Part shown: piece after piece, positions 17,901-30,400 of the stretch
Position numbering within the stretch: the first letter of the stretch is position 1
Layout: each line of letters opens with the position of its first letter
Source: Baylisascaris procyonis
Lineage: Eukaryota > Nematoda > Chromadorea > Rhabditida > Ascarididae
DNA: 64,000 nucleotides
Assembly (NCBI GenBank): GCA_037389465.1
Contig: JAZARR010000153.1
Coordinates: 5,740,501 to 5,804,500 of the forward strand
Reading direction: 5' to 3'
Notes under the pieces: generated by a model
What the model saw: only the letters and a program-made list of their open reading frames with translations
The model's database searches: none
Told to the model about the DNA's origin: nothing
Program-made: the position numbers and the translations under genes

Positions 17901-20900
17901 TACCATTGTATAAGTAATGATGAAACTATTATATAAAACTGTAAACGAAATGGATTGCAAAAATTCTACGATAGAAATGAGTTGATTCGTTGTTTATATG
18001 ACCATATGAGGCGATTCCTCTTCAAGCTTAATAAATTAAGAGAAACATAAGCGTAGATGAAATACCCTGTTATCATGTCATTTTAAATTTATGAGCTAGA
18101 GTTTACAATTAAAAAAAAAAAAAATTCAATTCTATCAAAATATAATTGGATGAAACAATAGGGAAACTAAAGTTACTAGAAAATACAAATATTACTCAAT
18201 AAAACTTTTTTCCTCTTTTATAATTCCCTCGTATATATAGGTGATCATTCAAAAAAAAAAAAAGAGTTCTAAAATAATAAAATTGAGAATAAAGTTGAAT
18301 AACAATAAAGCAATTTCAAAAATGATCACACTACTGTATTCTGCAATCGATGTGAGCTAATGAAAAACATCAATGACATACAGTACACGACATTCAGTAT
18401 GCACTATATGCGTCACATTGATGTAATCGGCGAGAGTTTCGGTTCGTTACTAAGAGATGAGTGCTGTTTACTTTGAAATTCAGTCGGCAAAAAAGCCGAT
18501 CGATGAAATCAATGAAATAGTTACGATCATTGCTATCGCACTTTGATTTGATACGTTTCACATCGAACATTGGCTTTAAGGATGCATTAAAAAAAACTTG
18601 AATACCGTATCACCTAGAAAAGAACCCTTGGGCTTTATTTTTCTTAAGTTATTTTTATTGCGGGCTCATTTTAAAAGATGCGCTTAAATCTTTGGGAAAT
18701 TTTAAGTAAGAAAACCTCTATGTGAGCGGCTATTATCGAGTTAATGCATTAGCTTGCTGGAAAACTAAACACCAAACTGTATTGTCGAGAACTTGACGTG
18801 ATAAACAAAACATTGAATTTTCCTTTTGAATTTCATAAAAATCATTGCTTCTTTATTAAAAGTGAGAAGGAAATTGGAAAAATTTTCGCGGTTTTTTCAG
18901 TGCTTCAAAGTTAAATATCGAACGAAAAGAACGAACTGAAGTGTTATATTTTTTTGAGAAGAATTTCAGTAACGGTAAAGTGACTAAATAAACCAAAACA
19001 GTGGTCATGGAAATATTTTAGGATTTTTGAATGAATAACTGACGAAGGTTTTTTTGTAAATTTTGAATTTAACAGAATAAAAACGATTACATTGATAGAA
19101 ACGAAATTTTTTTGAATATTTTTTACGTGAAAAGAATGAAAGCTCTCGTGAAAGTTTGCAAAATCACTGGAAATTTTTCTTGCGATGAGCATTAAGAAGA
19201 TGAGCTTTGTCTTAGAGGGTATTCCTTGTTTCAGGGGGCTCATTCTTCATCACAGAAATTGTATAAAATTAAGTTTCTCATAGTGAACAAATTCAATAAT
19301 TTTATAGGGTCAATTTAGGCGCAAATTGATGTTCCTTAATTCTCACCATAAGAAAACTTTTGAATACACTTTTTATAATAGAGAAATGCTGGAACAATTC
19401 AAAAAAGCAAAAAAAATGGTATGTCCCAAGGATAAAACCCGTTGAAGAATTGCTCTTTATCTCTAACAAACAACCTTCTCATTGTTGACCACATCGATCG
19501 CTCTTATGAGGCAATCAAATGTAATCGCAATTTGCTACCATTACCTTTATTTCTCAGCAATATTTCAGCAGTTAATTCGATACTTAAATTGTGTTTTTAT
19601 ATATGCGTAATGTCATATAATCGATCTTCATATTTATATAAATTGCATTAGCCATTCAAAAGATTCCTTCAGTGTGGAATTACAACTATGCAAATTATAT
19701 ATTTAAAAAAATATTACTATATATTAGCAATTACATTGTTGCTTAGATGAAACGGCTTATTCGCTTAGTGTAAACGTTATCGCTGGGGCAATCATTCAAA
19801 AGTGAGCGGATCAAAATTATCGACTAATTGATAAACAACAAGTTATATATGGAAGCACCGAGAAGCATCTCGTCCGTTCCAAATAAACCAACGCAATTTG
19901 ACTAGAACGTTCTGATCGGATGATTTTGTGATGATTAGGTGATTTTGAGGTGACAAGGTTATTCCAAAGTGATAACATGATTCAATTTAAAGGTAATAGT
20001 TGCTCACTGAGATGATGCCTGTAGGGTACTAAGTAACGATGTGGTTTTTTTGGAGTATTTTAGAGGCGAAGATTGCCACAAGCCAATAAGGTAAATACTG
20101 AGAGATGCAAAGCGCTTGAAAATATATCGTGTGTATTACGTCTTTCATCTCATCTTACAATCTTTATGCAAATCTTTGGCCCATTATACTTCTTTCTATA
20201 ATCTAAATAATTAGCCTGAAATCGATGGGCAGCAGTAAAAATGATAGATCGTCGTATCGAAAATCAACAACTTTTTTTTAGAATTCACCTATATCTTTTC
20301 TTAGGAATCGATTGGCACATGTGTAAAAATTTGGAAACCTGTCAGAGAAAATTTGAGTAGTTTCCCGTCTTTTTTGAAACTCACATTACAAATCAAAGTT
20401 TACGTATATAAAAAGTACAAGATGAGTTGCTTATATATTGGAGGAGCGAGACAGTAAGTCGATGCACTTTAGTTACTGAGCGGATTATTGTATGGTAGAA
20501 AAGCGAGAGCATAGACGTGAACGAGAAGAGACGAAGCCAGCTAGCTACTTTGTTGAACAAAACGTATGATGTTCTACGCAAAGATTTAATCCCATTGTAT
20601 TCGACAAGAATTATTGCATTTATTTCCTTCTTTTATGTCATTTATAGGAATGGGAAGGAGATTGGAGACAGAAGAAGGAATTGAATTAACTCCGCTTCGA
20701 TAAAGAAGACGCTAAATTTTATTGAATTCTTGCAGACTTTTTTTTCTGTTTAGAAAATATCTATTGGCAATGCTGCATCTTTACAGTTGAAATTTCTTCG
20801 TTTGTTTTTATTCAAAAATTGATTTACTCACTACAGTATTTTTTCGAATAAACGAGGTCAATGGATGTATCCAATGCTTTCCACGGATACGTGACTATTT

Positions 20901-21221
20901 ATGCGTTTACTTACTCATTTAATGAAGACATACAGGTGAGATAGCTGTTAGGTGCCGTTGATTTCAAGAACAGCAGCACAGAAAATCGGAGGTGTTCCTA
21001 AAAAGAATTCAACTTCGCACAATCAACGAATGTTTCTTTCTTTTCGAGCTGACTGTTAATTATATATCGCATTGTGAACATCACCACCTATATTTTCAGC
21101 TGTATATTCCTATGCTCATCGGCGTTACAATCTCAATAATGGACATGTTTTTATGGTACTGACTATTTTTGTTTCGAAAAAAATTTAGATGCAAATAGAA
21201 TGTCCATTAGAATATATATAC

Positions 21222-21223
<2 letters not shown>
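14989..21223. other. AT-rich DNA, no convincing gene
   Basis: Contains a run of 13 C at 17684-17696 inside a 70-codon ATG-started frame (17592-17804, plus; MGNCTSTSTF). It also contains a low-complexity 99-codon minus frame at 18944-19243. Neither shows a domain or a splice context I trust. Confidence 0.5.

Positions 21224-21283
<60 letters not shown>
21224..21283. repeat. (AT)n microsatellite
   Basis: About 30 AT units. Confidence 0.97.
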
Positions 21284-21285
<2 letters not shown>

Positions 21286-24160
21286 AAAAATTTCGACAAA
21301 TTTATGAGCTGCAATTTCACATTATTGAGGATTATTGCTTTGCATAATTTACTTCCAAGTACGATCGATGGGTCAATCGATGAAACTTTGGGTCATCTGC
21401 CATTTATAATCCATCTATAACCCATTGTAAGGATTAGATGGTTGATAGAAAATGCATTTCTAGAGAACTTTTTATACAGGATAATCTCTCCTTTGAGCTA
21501 GTAATTAAATTATGAGGTGTCATTCTATTGCTCAAATGCGCTAGAAAAATCAATACAAACGTCTAGAAAAAAGGTGGATTATATGCAGCAATAGCCTAAA
21601 TTGAGTTCCAATATATTTCAACATCACAACTGATAAGAAATGACAGTAGCTTATTAGATGATAAGTGAAATAAATAACTTTAAGAAGAGGGATGGATGAT
21701 TTTTGCGTAAAACAACAGAAATTATAGTAGCAACATTTCGTTCAATATACAAATATTTGTCACATGAACGATTTGCTTATATGTAAATGAAAAATGAAAA
21801 AAAAAATAAAAAGATGATCTGTGAGTAAGTATTAAGCCAGTTCTATTAGAATCAATGAAAACAGTGATGACTTGGAAACGTGTCTAGATTTGCATCCATT
21901 CGCCCTCGCACGATCACATTCCACCTATTGATCACTCGTTAAACCACATTGCAACAATACTTTCGACGTGAAACAAAGTTTACACGTTGGTAAAGTCGAA
22001 CGCACTTCCCCCTTCCTAGTATCCGCCTACGCATCTAGTTTAAACAATTCCACACAATTTATCTACCTTAGAAAGGTTATAAAAGAGACGTGTGAATGTT
22101 ATTCCCGAGAACATGCTTAAAATAGCCTTTGTAAGACGAAATAGAGCATTATTTTGTTTGCACGTATATCATCCATCTGAGTCGGATTTCGAGAAAAACT
22201 TAGCAAAATCTGCCTATATAAAGCGAACAAAGTTCTAAGCACAATTCGCGCTTTTTATGTCATCTGCAAGATTTTGCAAAAGTTTGCTGCTAAAGCATTA
22301 TTTCTGTGTGTGTGTGTGTGTGTGTGTCCACACTATGCTTTTAACTCGCAAATCAACAAATATACAGCAATAAAAGTTGATGTAAACATTCGAATATCGG
22401 GAATTATTGACATTCAAAAAGATCTAAAAACTTGTAAGTCTGATTTACTTCATACTGATGGCATACGGTTCAAAACGAATTTTTTCCTAGCAGATCAATA
22501 AATAGATGAATCGAGATTATTAGGGAAGTATGTTTCCAGGCGATATTTCATTGCTTTTGAGCCTTTGAGGAATCCAGGTGGGTTGATAGCAAAGTATTTG
22601 AGCTGCAATGCGGCTATCGTGCTTATTTCCTCAACATTTATAAAACTGCTTCTGCATAAAGCGTGTTACGAGAACGTCTGGCTCGTACTTACGGATAGCT
22701 ATGGTTGTTCGTGTGTCTGTTTGTGTGCGCGGTATTTCCAACTCAGAAACCGCTTAGCCCTGTTCGATGTAACTGATGTGACAGGACATTCTACTCCACC
22801 ACGTCGACTGATCATTACAGAGATATACGGAGACAAATAAAATACGCAGACATTATTCAGCTTATTTCATTACTTGCGGGTAACTTATGGGATCTTTTTT
22901 TCTTATGAACCGAACGCAGAATGAATATCATTTTACCTCATCAGCATCGTTCTCATATTTTTTCGTCGTTGTTGCTGTCGTTGCATAATTAACGAGAGGA
23001 ATTTCGTTAATCAATTGCGCAAAAGCCAAAAATTTATAAAAATCAATGAATAAAGAGTATAAAAATGACAACGGTCGGCAAAATTTTTAAATTTGGCCAA
23101 ACGCCATAGTCAGCATACAACCAGGCGAATCATAACAAATTCTTAGAATGAGTCTAAATGAATTAGTGTTGACTGGTTTGCTAGCACAACACACAAGCGA
23201 ATAGGACAATCTATCGTATTAGTTTCATTAGATAACAAAGCGGGCAACCGTTACGGTGAATACTATTAAATCAGCGAATATAAACGAAATTCGTTGGTCA
23301 ATCCGAAGTGACCAAGCCGACGAGTGAATACCAATCGGACAAATCAGTGATATGCATCGGCGCGCACATATACACAACTACAAACAACGTTCGCCGTTAA
23401 TGAGTTAATTGCAAAACTTGAAAAGATTTACAAAAAATAAAAATAAATAAATAAAAACACGATTGATAAGTCTAATATTGGTTTCTTAAAACGATTAGCG
23501 CATCAGATCTACTCAGTTATGGAGGTTATTGGACAAGGTCAAAGGTATTAGGAATGGCTATCAATAGTCGGCATAGTTCATTCGACCTGCAACCTTTGAA
23601 TAATTAAGATGGAGAATAAATTTAATGTATTCCCATGTGGATATCTAATCGACCGATTCTATCGATTAAGAAATAGTAAGTACCCTTCCTATAGGAAAAC
23701 TAAAATATGCAAAAATTTTGCAGTCAGTTTTGCAGTCGATTAGAGAGACGCTTACATGAACAATGAGACTCGATGAGCCCGAATTTTCACTTCTAGACTT
23801 GTCAACGGATCTTGTAGTGGAATGCAGTGAAAATCTCACATTGCGGCCTTCTCAAAAGAATGTCGGCATTTTATCAAACAAAGTTCTGAAATATGAAACC
23901 CTAGAGGGATATAAGTTTAAAAAAGAACGTTGAAATGCTTTCCGATGTTTTCTAGAGTTCTTATATTTTCCTCAAAAATATTCAGTTTACGTAAATTCTA
24001 AAGAAGGAAATCAGAGGGTTTGTTAATGAACTTCCTATTCTATTATGGTACATTGCAAATGTGCAAATGAGATTACTAACAGTCATTGTACAGAATAGCT
24101 ATTCGGGTCGAACCGGAAATGGTGATGGTATTAACAACAAAAATACATCTTGACGTTAAT
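21284..24160. other. AT-rich DNA, no convincing gene
   Basis: Contains the (TG)n tract at 22305-22327 and a slightly G+C-richer patch at 22565-22840. That patch has open frames on both strands (91 codons plus; an ATG-started 37-codon frame minus) and no recognisable domain. Confidence 0.5.
22305..22327. repeat. (TG)n microsatellite
   Basis: About 11 TG units. Confidence 0.95.
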
Positions 24161-24260
24161 ACTTGAAGTCACTTAAGTCACTTGGACTTGAAACGTTTAT
24201 AGACACTCAGACTTGAAATGCTTTTGGCCAGTTGGACTTGAAACATTTTAGGCGCCAAGT
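24161..24260. repeat. four tandem copies of a degenerate 25-bp unit
   Basis: Copies start at 24161, 24186, 24211 and 24236. Each begins ACTTGAA and continues with a diverged second half ending near CACTTGG or similar. The spacing is exactly 25 bp throughout. Confidence 0.85.
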
Positions 24261-27157
24261 AACCTAGAAAAAAATTTATATCGAACACATTTAAAGCACT
24301 CATCGTTATTAAAATTACATGAAAAGATTACGCTGCAAAGTATGCTGGTGGAAGAAAAAGGAATGCTATTTAAAAACAAAAACTGACCAATCGGTAGGCA
24401 GCGAAGAAAGACGACTCCAAAAAACTTTCGAATAGAGAAGGATGGGAAAAAAAAAAGAATAACAGAAGAAAGCAAATATCAACAATCGATCATTCAAATG
24501 AAGACCGATCGAAAACGAGACAACACATAATGATTATATAAAACTGTTGAGGTCATTTCTTTAATATTCGAAAAAATGCCAATTTTTATGAAACATTTTC
24601 GATAGTTAAATTGTTCTGAAATTGTGTATCTATTTTTTAATTTTAGATCTTCAATATTCATCTTCTAATTCCTGAAATTTCTTGGAACTTAAAAATGCAA
24701 ATGTAGCAAATGATATGGAAAAGAATTTCAAACATCCGTTGAAGCAGTGTTTAAATTCGTCCACAAGTCACATTTATATGTTACGTATTAATAGATTAGA
24801 CACCTGTAACGCATAAACTCTTTAACGACATACTTAAATGCGTCAGATCATTAGCGTTGGCCGATCATTTATGAAAAAAAAAAAAATTACCATAGATAAT
24901 TATGAGACGCTTTAGCAATCCTTTATGCAAAACAAAACCATTAAATCTTAAATCATTACACATCTTAAATTAGTATAAGAAATATTTTCAAAGTATTTTT
25001 TTATAAAATTTGATAACACAAGACAAATTCATCAACGTAATATCAAGGTGCAATTGAATATAACTTTAGTTCATTTTTTTTTTCAGACTGTGATAGGTAT
25101 GTGATAGGTACTCATGGATTTGATAGGTTTGAAAATCTAATATTTGAACATGGCCTATAAATTAACACGGCTCAAAAATTAATGATAAATTCCAAGTTGA
25201 GTGGAATTTCATGGCTCAAAAATTAGTACTCGTATATTAAAAGAACGTGTTATTGTCGCATGAGGTGTAATACGTTATGAGCAAATGTGCTATATAGCAC
25301 ACTTTGTGGTTATTCACAGTGTGTTTTATTTGTGCAAAAATTTCATTTGAACATATTTTTTGGCACCCTGATTGAAAAGGTGCTCAATTGTATCATTGAA
25401 ATATGAGTGCATGAATAGGAGCTGATTTTGTGAAAATTTTTGGCCATTCCGAACTGTTTAGGCTTGTTTTTTTTTTTTATTCTCCAGGAAATGGGATTAT
25501 ACGCAAGTTAGCATAAGTGTGGATTTGACTATTTTAATGCACCTTAATCTCATCTATGCTGTTATTTTATTTCAAAATTATGTCTTAATTTTTTCTCAAA
25601 AGCGATTCAACCTGCAAATCGATTAAAGGTGTTTTTACAATCATTGCCTTAAGGAAGGTTTTGTGGAAAAGCCTCAGCTTCAAGATTCAAAAACTGCTCA
25701 ACTATGTCACGTCCCGCGCCGCCAAACGTCGATAGCCTTTAATATCCGTTGTTAAGCTATCTAGGCCGTACATTTATAAACTAAACTGCTCCTATACTTA
25801 TAGAGGAATAGTGATTAACTTAAAAGTAACGAAGTGAGTCTTCAAACATTGCTAGTGCAATATTGCATAAATGCGCATTTTGCGTGCATTGTTATACTAC
25901 TTTATCGCCTTATATTTTAGTTTGCCAGTGTATAGGAATCATTTATGCAAGATGAATTTTTTATATTCTATTTACATAAACTAGGTAGATTCCACAATCG
26001 TCATTGGTACGCTTGGGATATGTGTTGAAAGGTAGATAAATATGACATTATTTAATTAAAAGGAATTAAATTATCACAAAAATATTTAATTGACTTGAAT
26101 TGAATATCGCAAAAGTATTTCCGAAAGTGGGAAACTTCGCCAAAGCACATGGAATATTGAAAGAGTTTGAGTTGGAAAAACAAACACAAATATCGAGAAC
26201 AGGAAAAGAATTGAGTTTGAAAGAAAACCAATCAAAATTTAGAAAAAAACGTCGAAAAGGAGGAAAAGGATTGAGTTAAATATTGATATCATTACAATAA
26301 AATATGTAATTTGGCAAGTGTTTAAGTAGAGTTAGATGAGAGAAAGTAAAAAAATATATATATGGAACGTCAAGATGCTAGAGAAAAGGAATAGGAATTT
26401 GATATAAAAAATCCACGGAATGATGGAATATCAGGGTAGAGGAGAAGGAAAACGTCCTTAGAACTTAGTTGAATGTAGTTATAATATAATACTGTCTACT
26501 TGGAGTTTGCTTTAAAGCTCACATTTATTAAAATCATAGGCTGGTTATTTATGTACATTCAATTTGCAATATATTTTTGTTAATAAAAAATCTAGTGAAT
26601 GCTTTCATAGTGTTAGAAAGTTTCATATATGTCATTTTTTTAAAGGACATTTCAAATATTTTGAAATTCATAGAATATTATAGTATAGATATTGAGATGT
26701 TTTTATAAAACCCTACATTGTTAAGGTTTACAAAGAGGTAAAGGTTAAAAGTAACGGTGGCTACAATTCCATAATATTATCGACCGCCGAGAAATTTTTG
26801 GTGTTTCGAAAAAAGGCGAAAAATTCGCCCAATAAAAGAATTATTGATGATCTTAAAAAAATTTCAAAACAGGGGTAACTTCTCGGGTCAATTGTAACAA
26901 GTATGCATTTTCCGAAAAACCACAAAGCATTCTATTTAATTTATATCAAGTGGGGGCAGAGAAGAGATATGAGTGTACGGTTGCAATTTTTTTCTTTTCT
27001 ATACCTAGTGTACCTCACGAGAAAAGCAGTGCGCCTTCTTCATGCAATGTTATGACGTTTGTTTCCACGTTGGACGCCTTTTCTAGAGAAGGCGAGTATG
27101 AAAGGTAAAAACTGCTGAAGGTGAGCATGCTAGCAATCAACGTAGTGTTGCAGTAAA
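24261..27157. other. AT-rich DNA, no gene seen
   Basis: Homopolymer-rich sequence with no open frame worth reporting other than a low-complexity 75-codon minus frame at 24248-24475. Confidence 0.6.
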
Positions 27158-27484
27158 TCAAGTAACGAGCACAGATGTTGTTGCAAAGTTGATCGTTGTC
27201 GGCCGGTGAGGCGTGAATAAAATGTTTTTCCAGTATATGCCTCGTTGTGTTTTTGCGCGGATCTCGTGCCCATCCATTCTAGCATTTGTCAAAAATTCCT
27301 TCCTAATTGCTCGCAATTGGTTGCTGACGTGCTTCCCAAGTTTTTTTTCTTACTGCTCATCGGTAAACCCAAGCTCAAAGTCTTCTCCAAAAGTTCGAGA
27401 ACTTTCTAGGAATCGATCGCCTAGCTGATTCAACTCATAGTTTATCAACAATAAAATATTTGAAGCAGCTAGAATTCCTCGCAA
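27158..27484 (-). pseudogene. possible pseudogene: 107-codon frame broken by one TAA
   Basis: On the minus strand one frame runs from 27484 for 44 codons to TAA (27352-27350), then stays in the same frame for 63 codons to TGA (27160-27158). It includes SSRTFGEDFELGFTDEQ before the stop and KHVSNQLRAIRKEFLT, then RMDGHEIRAKTQRGIYW after it. Charged, helix-like composition continues on both sides of the stop and the patch is richer in G+C than its flanks. The stop lies beside an A8 run. The plus-strand frame 27213-27428 is its antisense shadow. Family not recognised; chance remains possible. Confidence 0.25.
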
Positions 27485-30400
27485 TTAACAAAACGTTCTT
27501 AGTTATTGTGAAGGAGTCGCTTATTGTAGAAGAAGAAATTCAAAAAATATTATAAAATTTCAGATTCATGGAGAGGATGATTCATTGAAAGTTCAGTAAT
27601 TTGCATTAGTAGAAAAATCATTTGAAAATGACGAGCATAAGTGAATGATAGGAGTGAAAAAGAAGTAAATATTGAATAATCGGTGCTAAGTTAGATGATT
27701 CTAAAACCGATCCGTTAGCAGTTCCTTCATTCATACTCAAAATTATCTCATATGAACAGCATGCGCATGAACAGTCGCTATTCAACAATGATTTCTTTTG
27801 AATTTACGTCGTAAAATTACTAACTGTTATGAATCCATGTTGACTTTTAATGTATGCGACTGGTATGCTTGTATTTATTAGTATGTGATGATGTTATCTT
27901 TGTTATGCTGATCACAGATGAAAAAAAAAGATTGGACAAAGAGAATGAGAGACAGAGACAGGAAAAGAGAGAAATAAAGATAAGAATTGAGGGGAAATGA
28001 GGGAAGGCGAGGATATTCATGGACGTCACATCAAACGAGCCGCCATATGCTTTCGATCATATTTCGGTGAGTATGAATGAGTGACATAATGCACACATAT
28101 TTTGGCATTCCTCAACACTCAACAATGACAACACGTCGATTTGATCATTTCTAAGGGCAAAATTGAAACCACCTGCTTGTACGAGTAGCACGTGCTAAAC
28201 ATGCACTTTACCTTTAAAAATTAGAAAACAATAATGTCAACAAGGAGATAAAGTTAAATTATTTAAGATGCAAAAAAAAATATCTCAAGCATTCTGAGAT
28301 CAAGCGATGAAGATGACGCTCACAACGGAAATGGAAATAATGCTGATGGATATAAAGTAAACAAAAATGCTCTAGTGGATACTGTGACTGTGCTATGCTA
28401 TGAATTCAAGTGCATTTTTATTTAAAAATCTATCTCTTAATAAGTAATTAAGGAAGCTTAAGAACGTGTAACGCATAAACTATAGTTAAAGGTCGAAAGT
28501 AGACCTTAGACAATACGGGATGAAGAGTGCTAACAGGGAGATGGAAGGGTGAATGAAAAAGGGAACGGAAAGGGGTAAATGCTAATATTTCTAAGGACTG
28601 AAATGGTCAATTTTTAGCATTAGCGCTGACTATTATTTTAGGCGTCAATTCACAGCTTAGTGCTGACTATGCAAATGTTATATGACCAATTTGACGAAAC
28701 AGGAAAAACCTTTCGAGTTTTTACGGTCGAATTCATGTAAAAACGTGATTTCAGAGTTGTCTAAAATTATTCCCGTTGAGGATTTATTGAAAATTTTACG
28801 TAATTAACTGAGCATGTCTAGTTCGATTGCACAAGAGGTAAGTAAGATAGGACATCGGTTGTGCAACTCAACAATATGCCATTGTGACGTCAAGCAAAAA
28901 ACCTAAAGCCACCACATAATGTGTATATCTCACCAGCTGTTCACCTATCGTCCGCACAATTCTTTATCAGAATAAATCATGAAACAAATAACCGCCTTAT
29001 CGAAATATTGGATGAAAATTGGAATTTCTTGTAAGAAATTATGTGCACTCAGTGGAGGGGGGAAGGGGGTGGAGGAAGCGTTACTAGTGCTCGAATTCTG
29101 GCTTAAAAGATCCCTTGATAAGTGGTAAAACAGTAAGAGTGGTGCTTGTATGCATATATAATAAAGCTGCCGCATTTATGATTCGGCTACATACGCTTCC
29201 AGTAATTTGGCCGCATAGTAACAGCGTTGTGTTCTTTCTATCGATGCATTTAAGAAGACATTGAAAAATTTTACAACAGAAATTCAATAGTGGAGCAAAT
29301 CTCGAAATTTATGTTAATAAAATCAAAAACGCTCTCGTATCATTCACCTCTTGCTTATCGTTAAGATTCTCTATCATTCGATAACGAATGTACAGCCACA
29401 TTTTGTGAACATTTCAACTACTTTCTTTTAGAAAAGTTTTGATGTGATTGCAAAAAAAATAAGTCTAGGAAAAATCACCAGTAAGAAAATATTTATGGAG
29501 AAAAAGACATAGAAACCCAAACGAAACAGTTGGAAGCATTTTTTTTTTTTCGAAAAGAGAACGAAATAGAGAATTACTGTAAAAGAATATGCGAAGATCA
29601 ATTTCAAAAGAATATAAGTGGAGAAGCGTTTCAGTGATTTTTAGACGATGTTTGCTTTTATATTTCAATCCATCGTCGACTGACTGGCACGTATAGATTT
29701 TAAAAAAACACGGCTGATAAAACGTATTCATTATTTAAAAAAAAAAAATGATCAAGGGGGATATGATCCGGATGAAAAACCCGTTATAGGCCAAATCGAC
29801 TCGCTTTACAGTACAATTAAATTGATGCGCAAATTTCTTAGCATTTTAAAGTGCTAGGTAGCCTGTGCGGAAGATGGTAAATCTTGAGGGAATAAGAAAA
29901 GGAATTAAAAATTATATTTTATTGTTTACGACTTGAAAGTACTCTAAAAGAGGAATGAAACGCGCAGAATGAACTTGCTGATATTCTTGATGTCACCGTG
30001 AACCGCATATGCATAAATCCATGAAAGCCTATAAATTTACTCATTCCGTTTGCTGTTACCTATGCAGACAAACCAAATTGTTCTACATCTTTAACGCCTA
30101 ATCTGTCCTTTTGTTATATGCAAATTAAATAAAGCATAAAAGAATGCAAATTAAACATCACTAGATGATGTGGAAGTGCTAGTGTTATAACTACAAAGAT
30201 TCAGAGTGAAGTAACACGTAAAGCAATCGGAGAGCACACTCAACTATCGCCGTTTAGCTTCTCATAATCAGCGCAAAAATATATCAGTAGAATAAATGAG
30301 TGGGCAATTTTGCAGTAGGCAACTCCCATCTACCAATGGGATCATTATCACTTCTTTAGTGAGGCGCTCAACGGAAGCTGGGCAAAGATTGAAAGAATCT

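Noticed and set aside
18944..19243. 99-codon minus ORF
   Set aside because: Phe/Lys/Ile-rich composition mirrors the AT content; no motif or splice context.
22565..22840. Minus-strand ATG frame apparently leading to a GTAAGTA donor
   Set aside because: On rechecking, the frame meets a TAG before the donor; the plus frame has no domain either.
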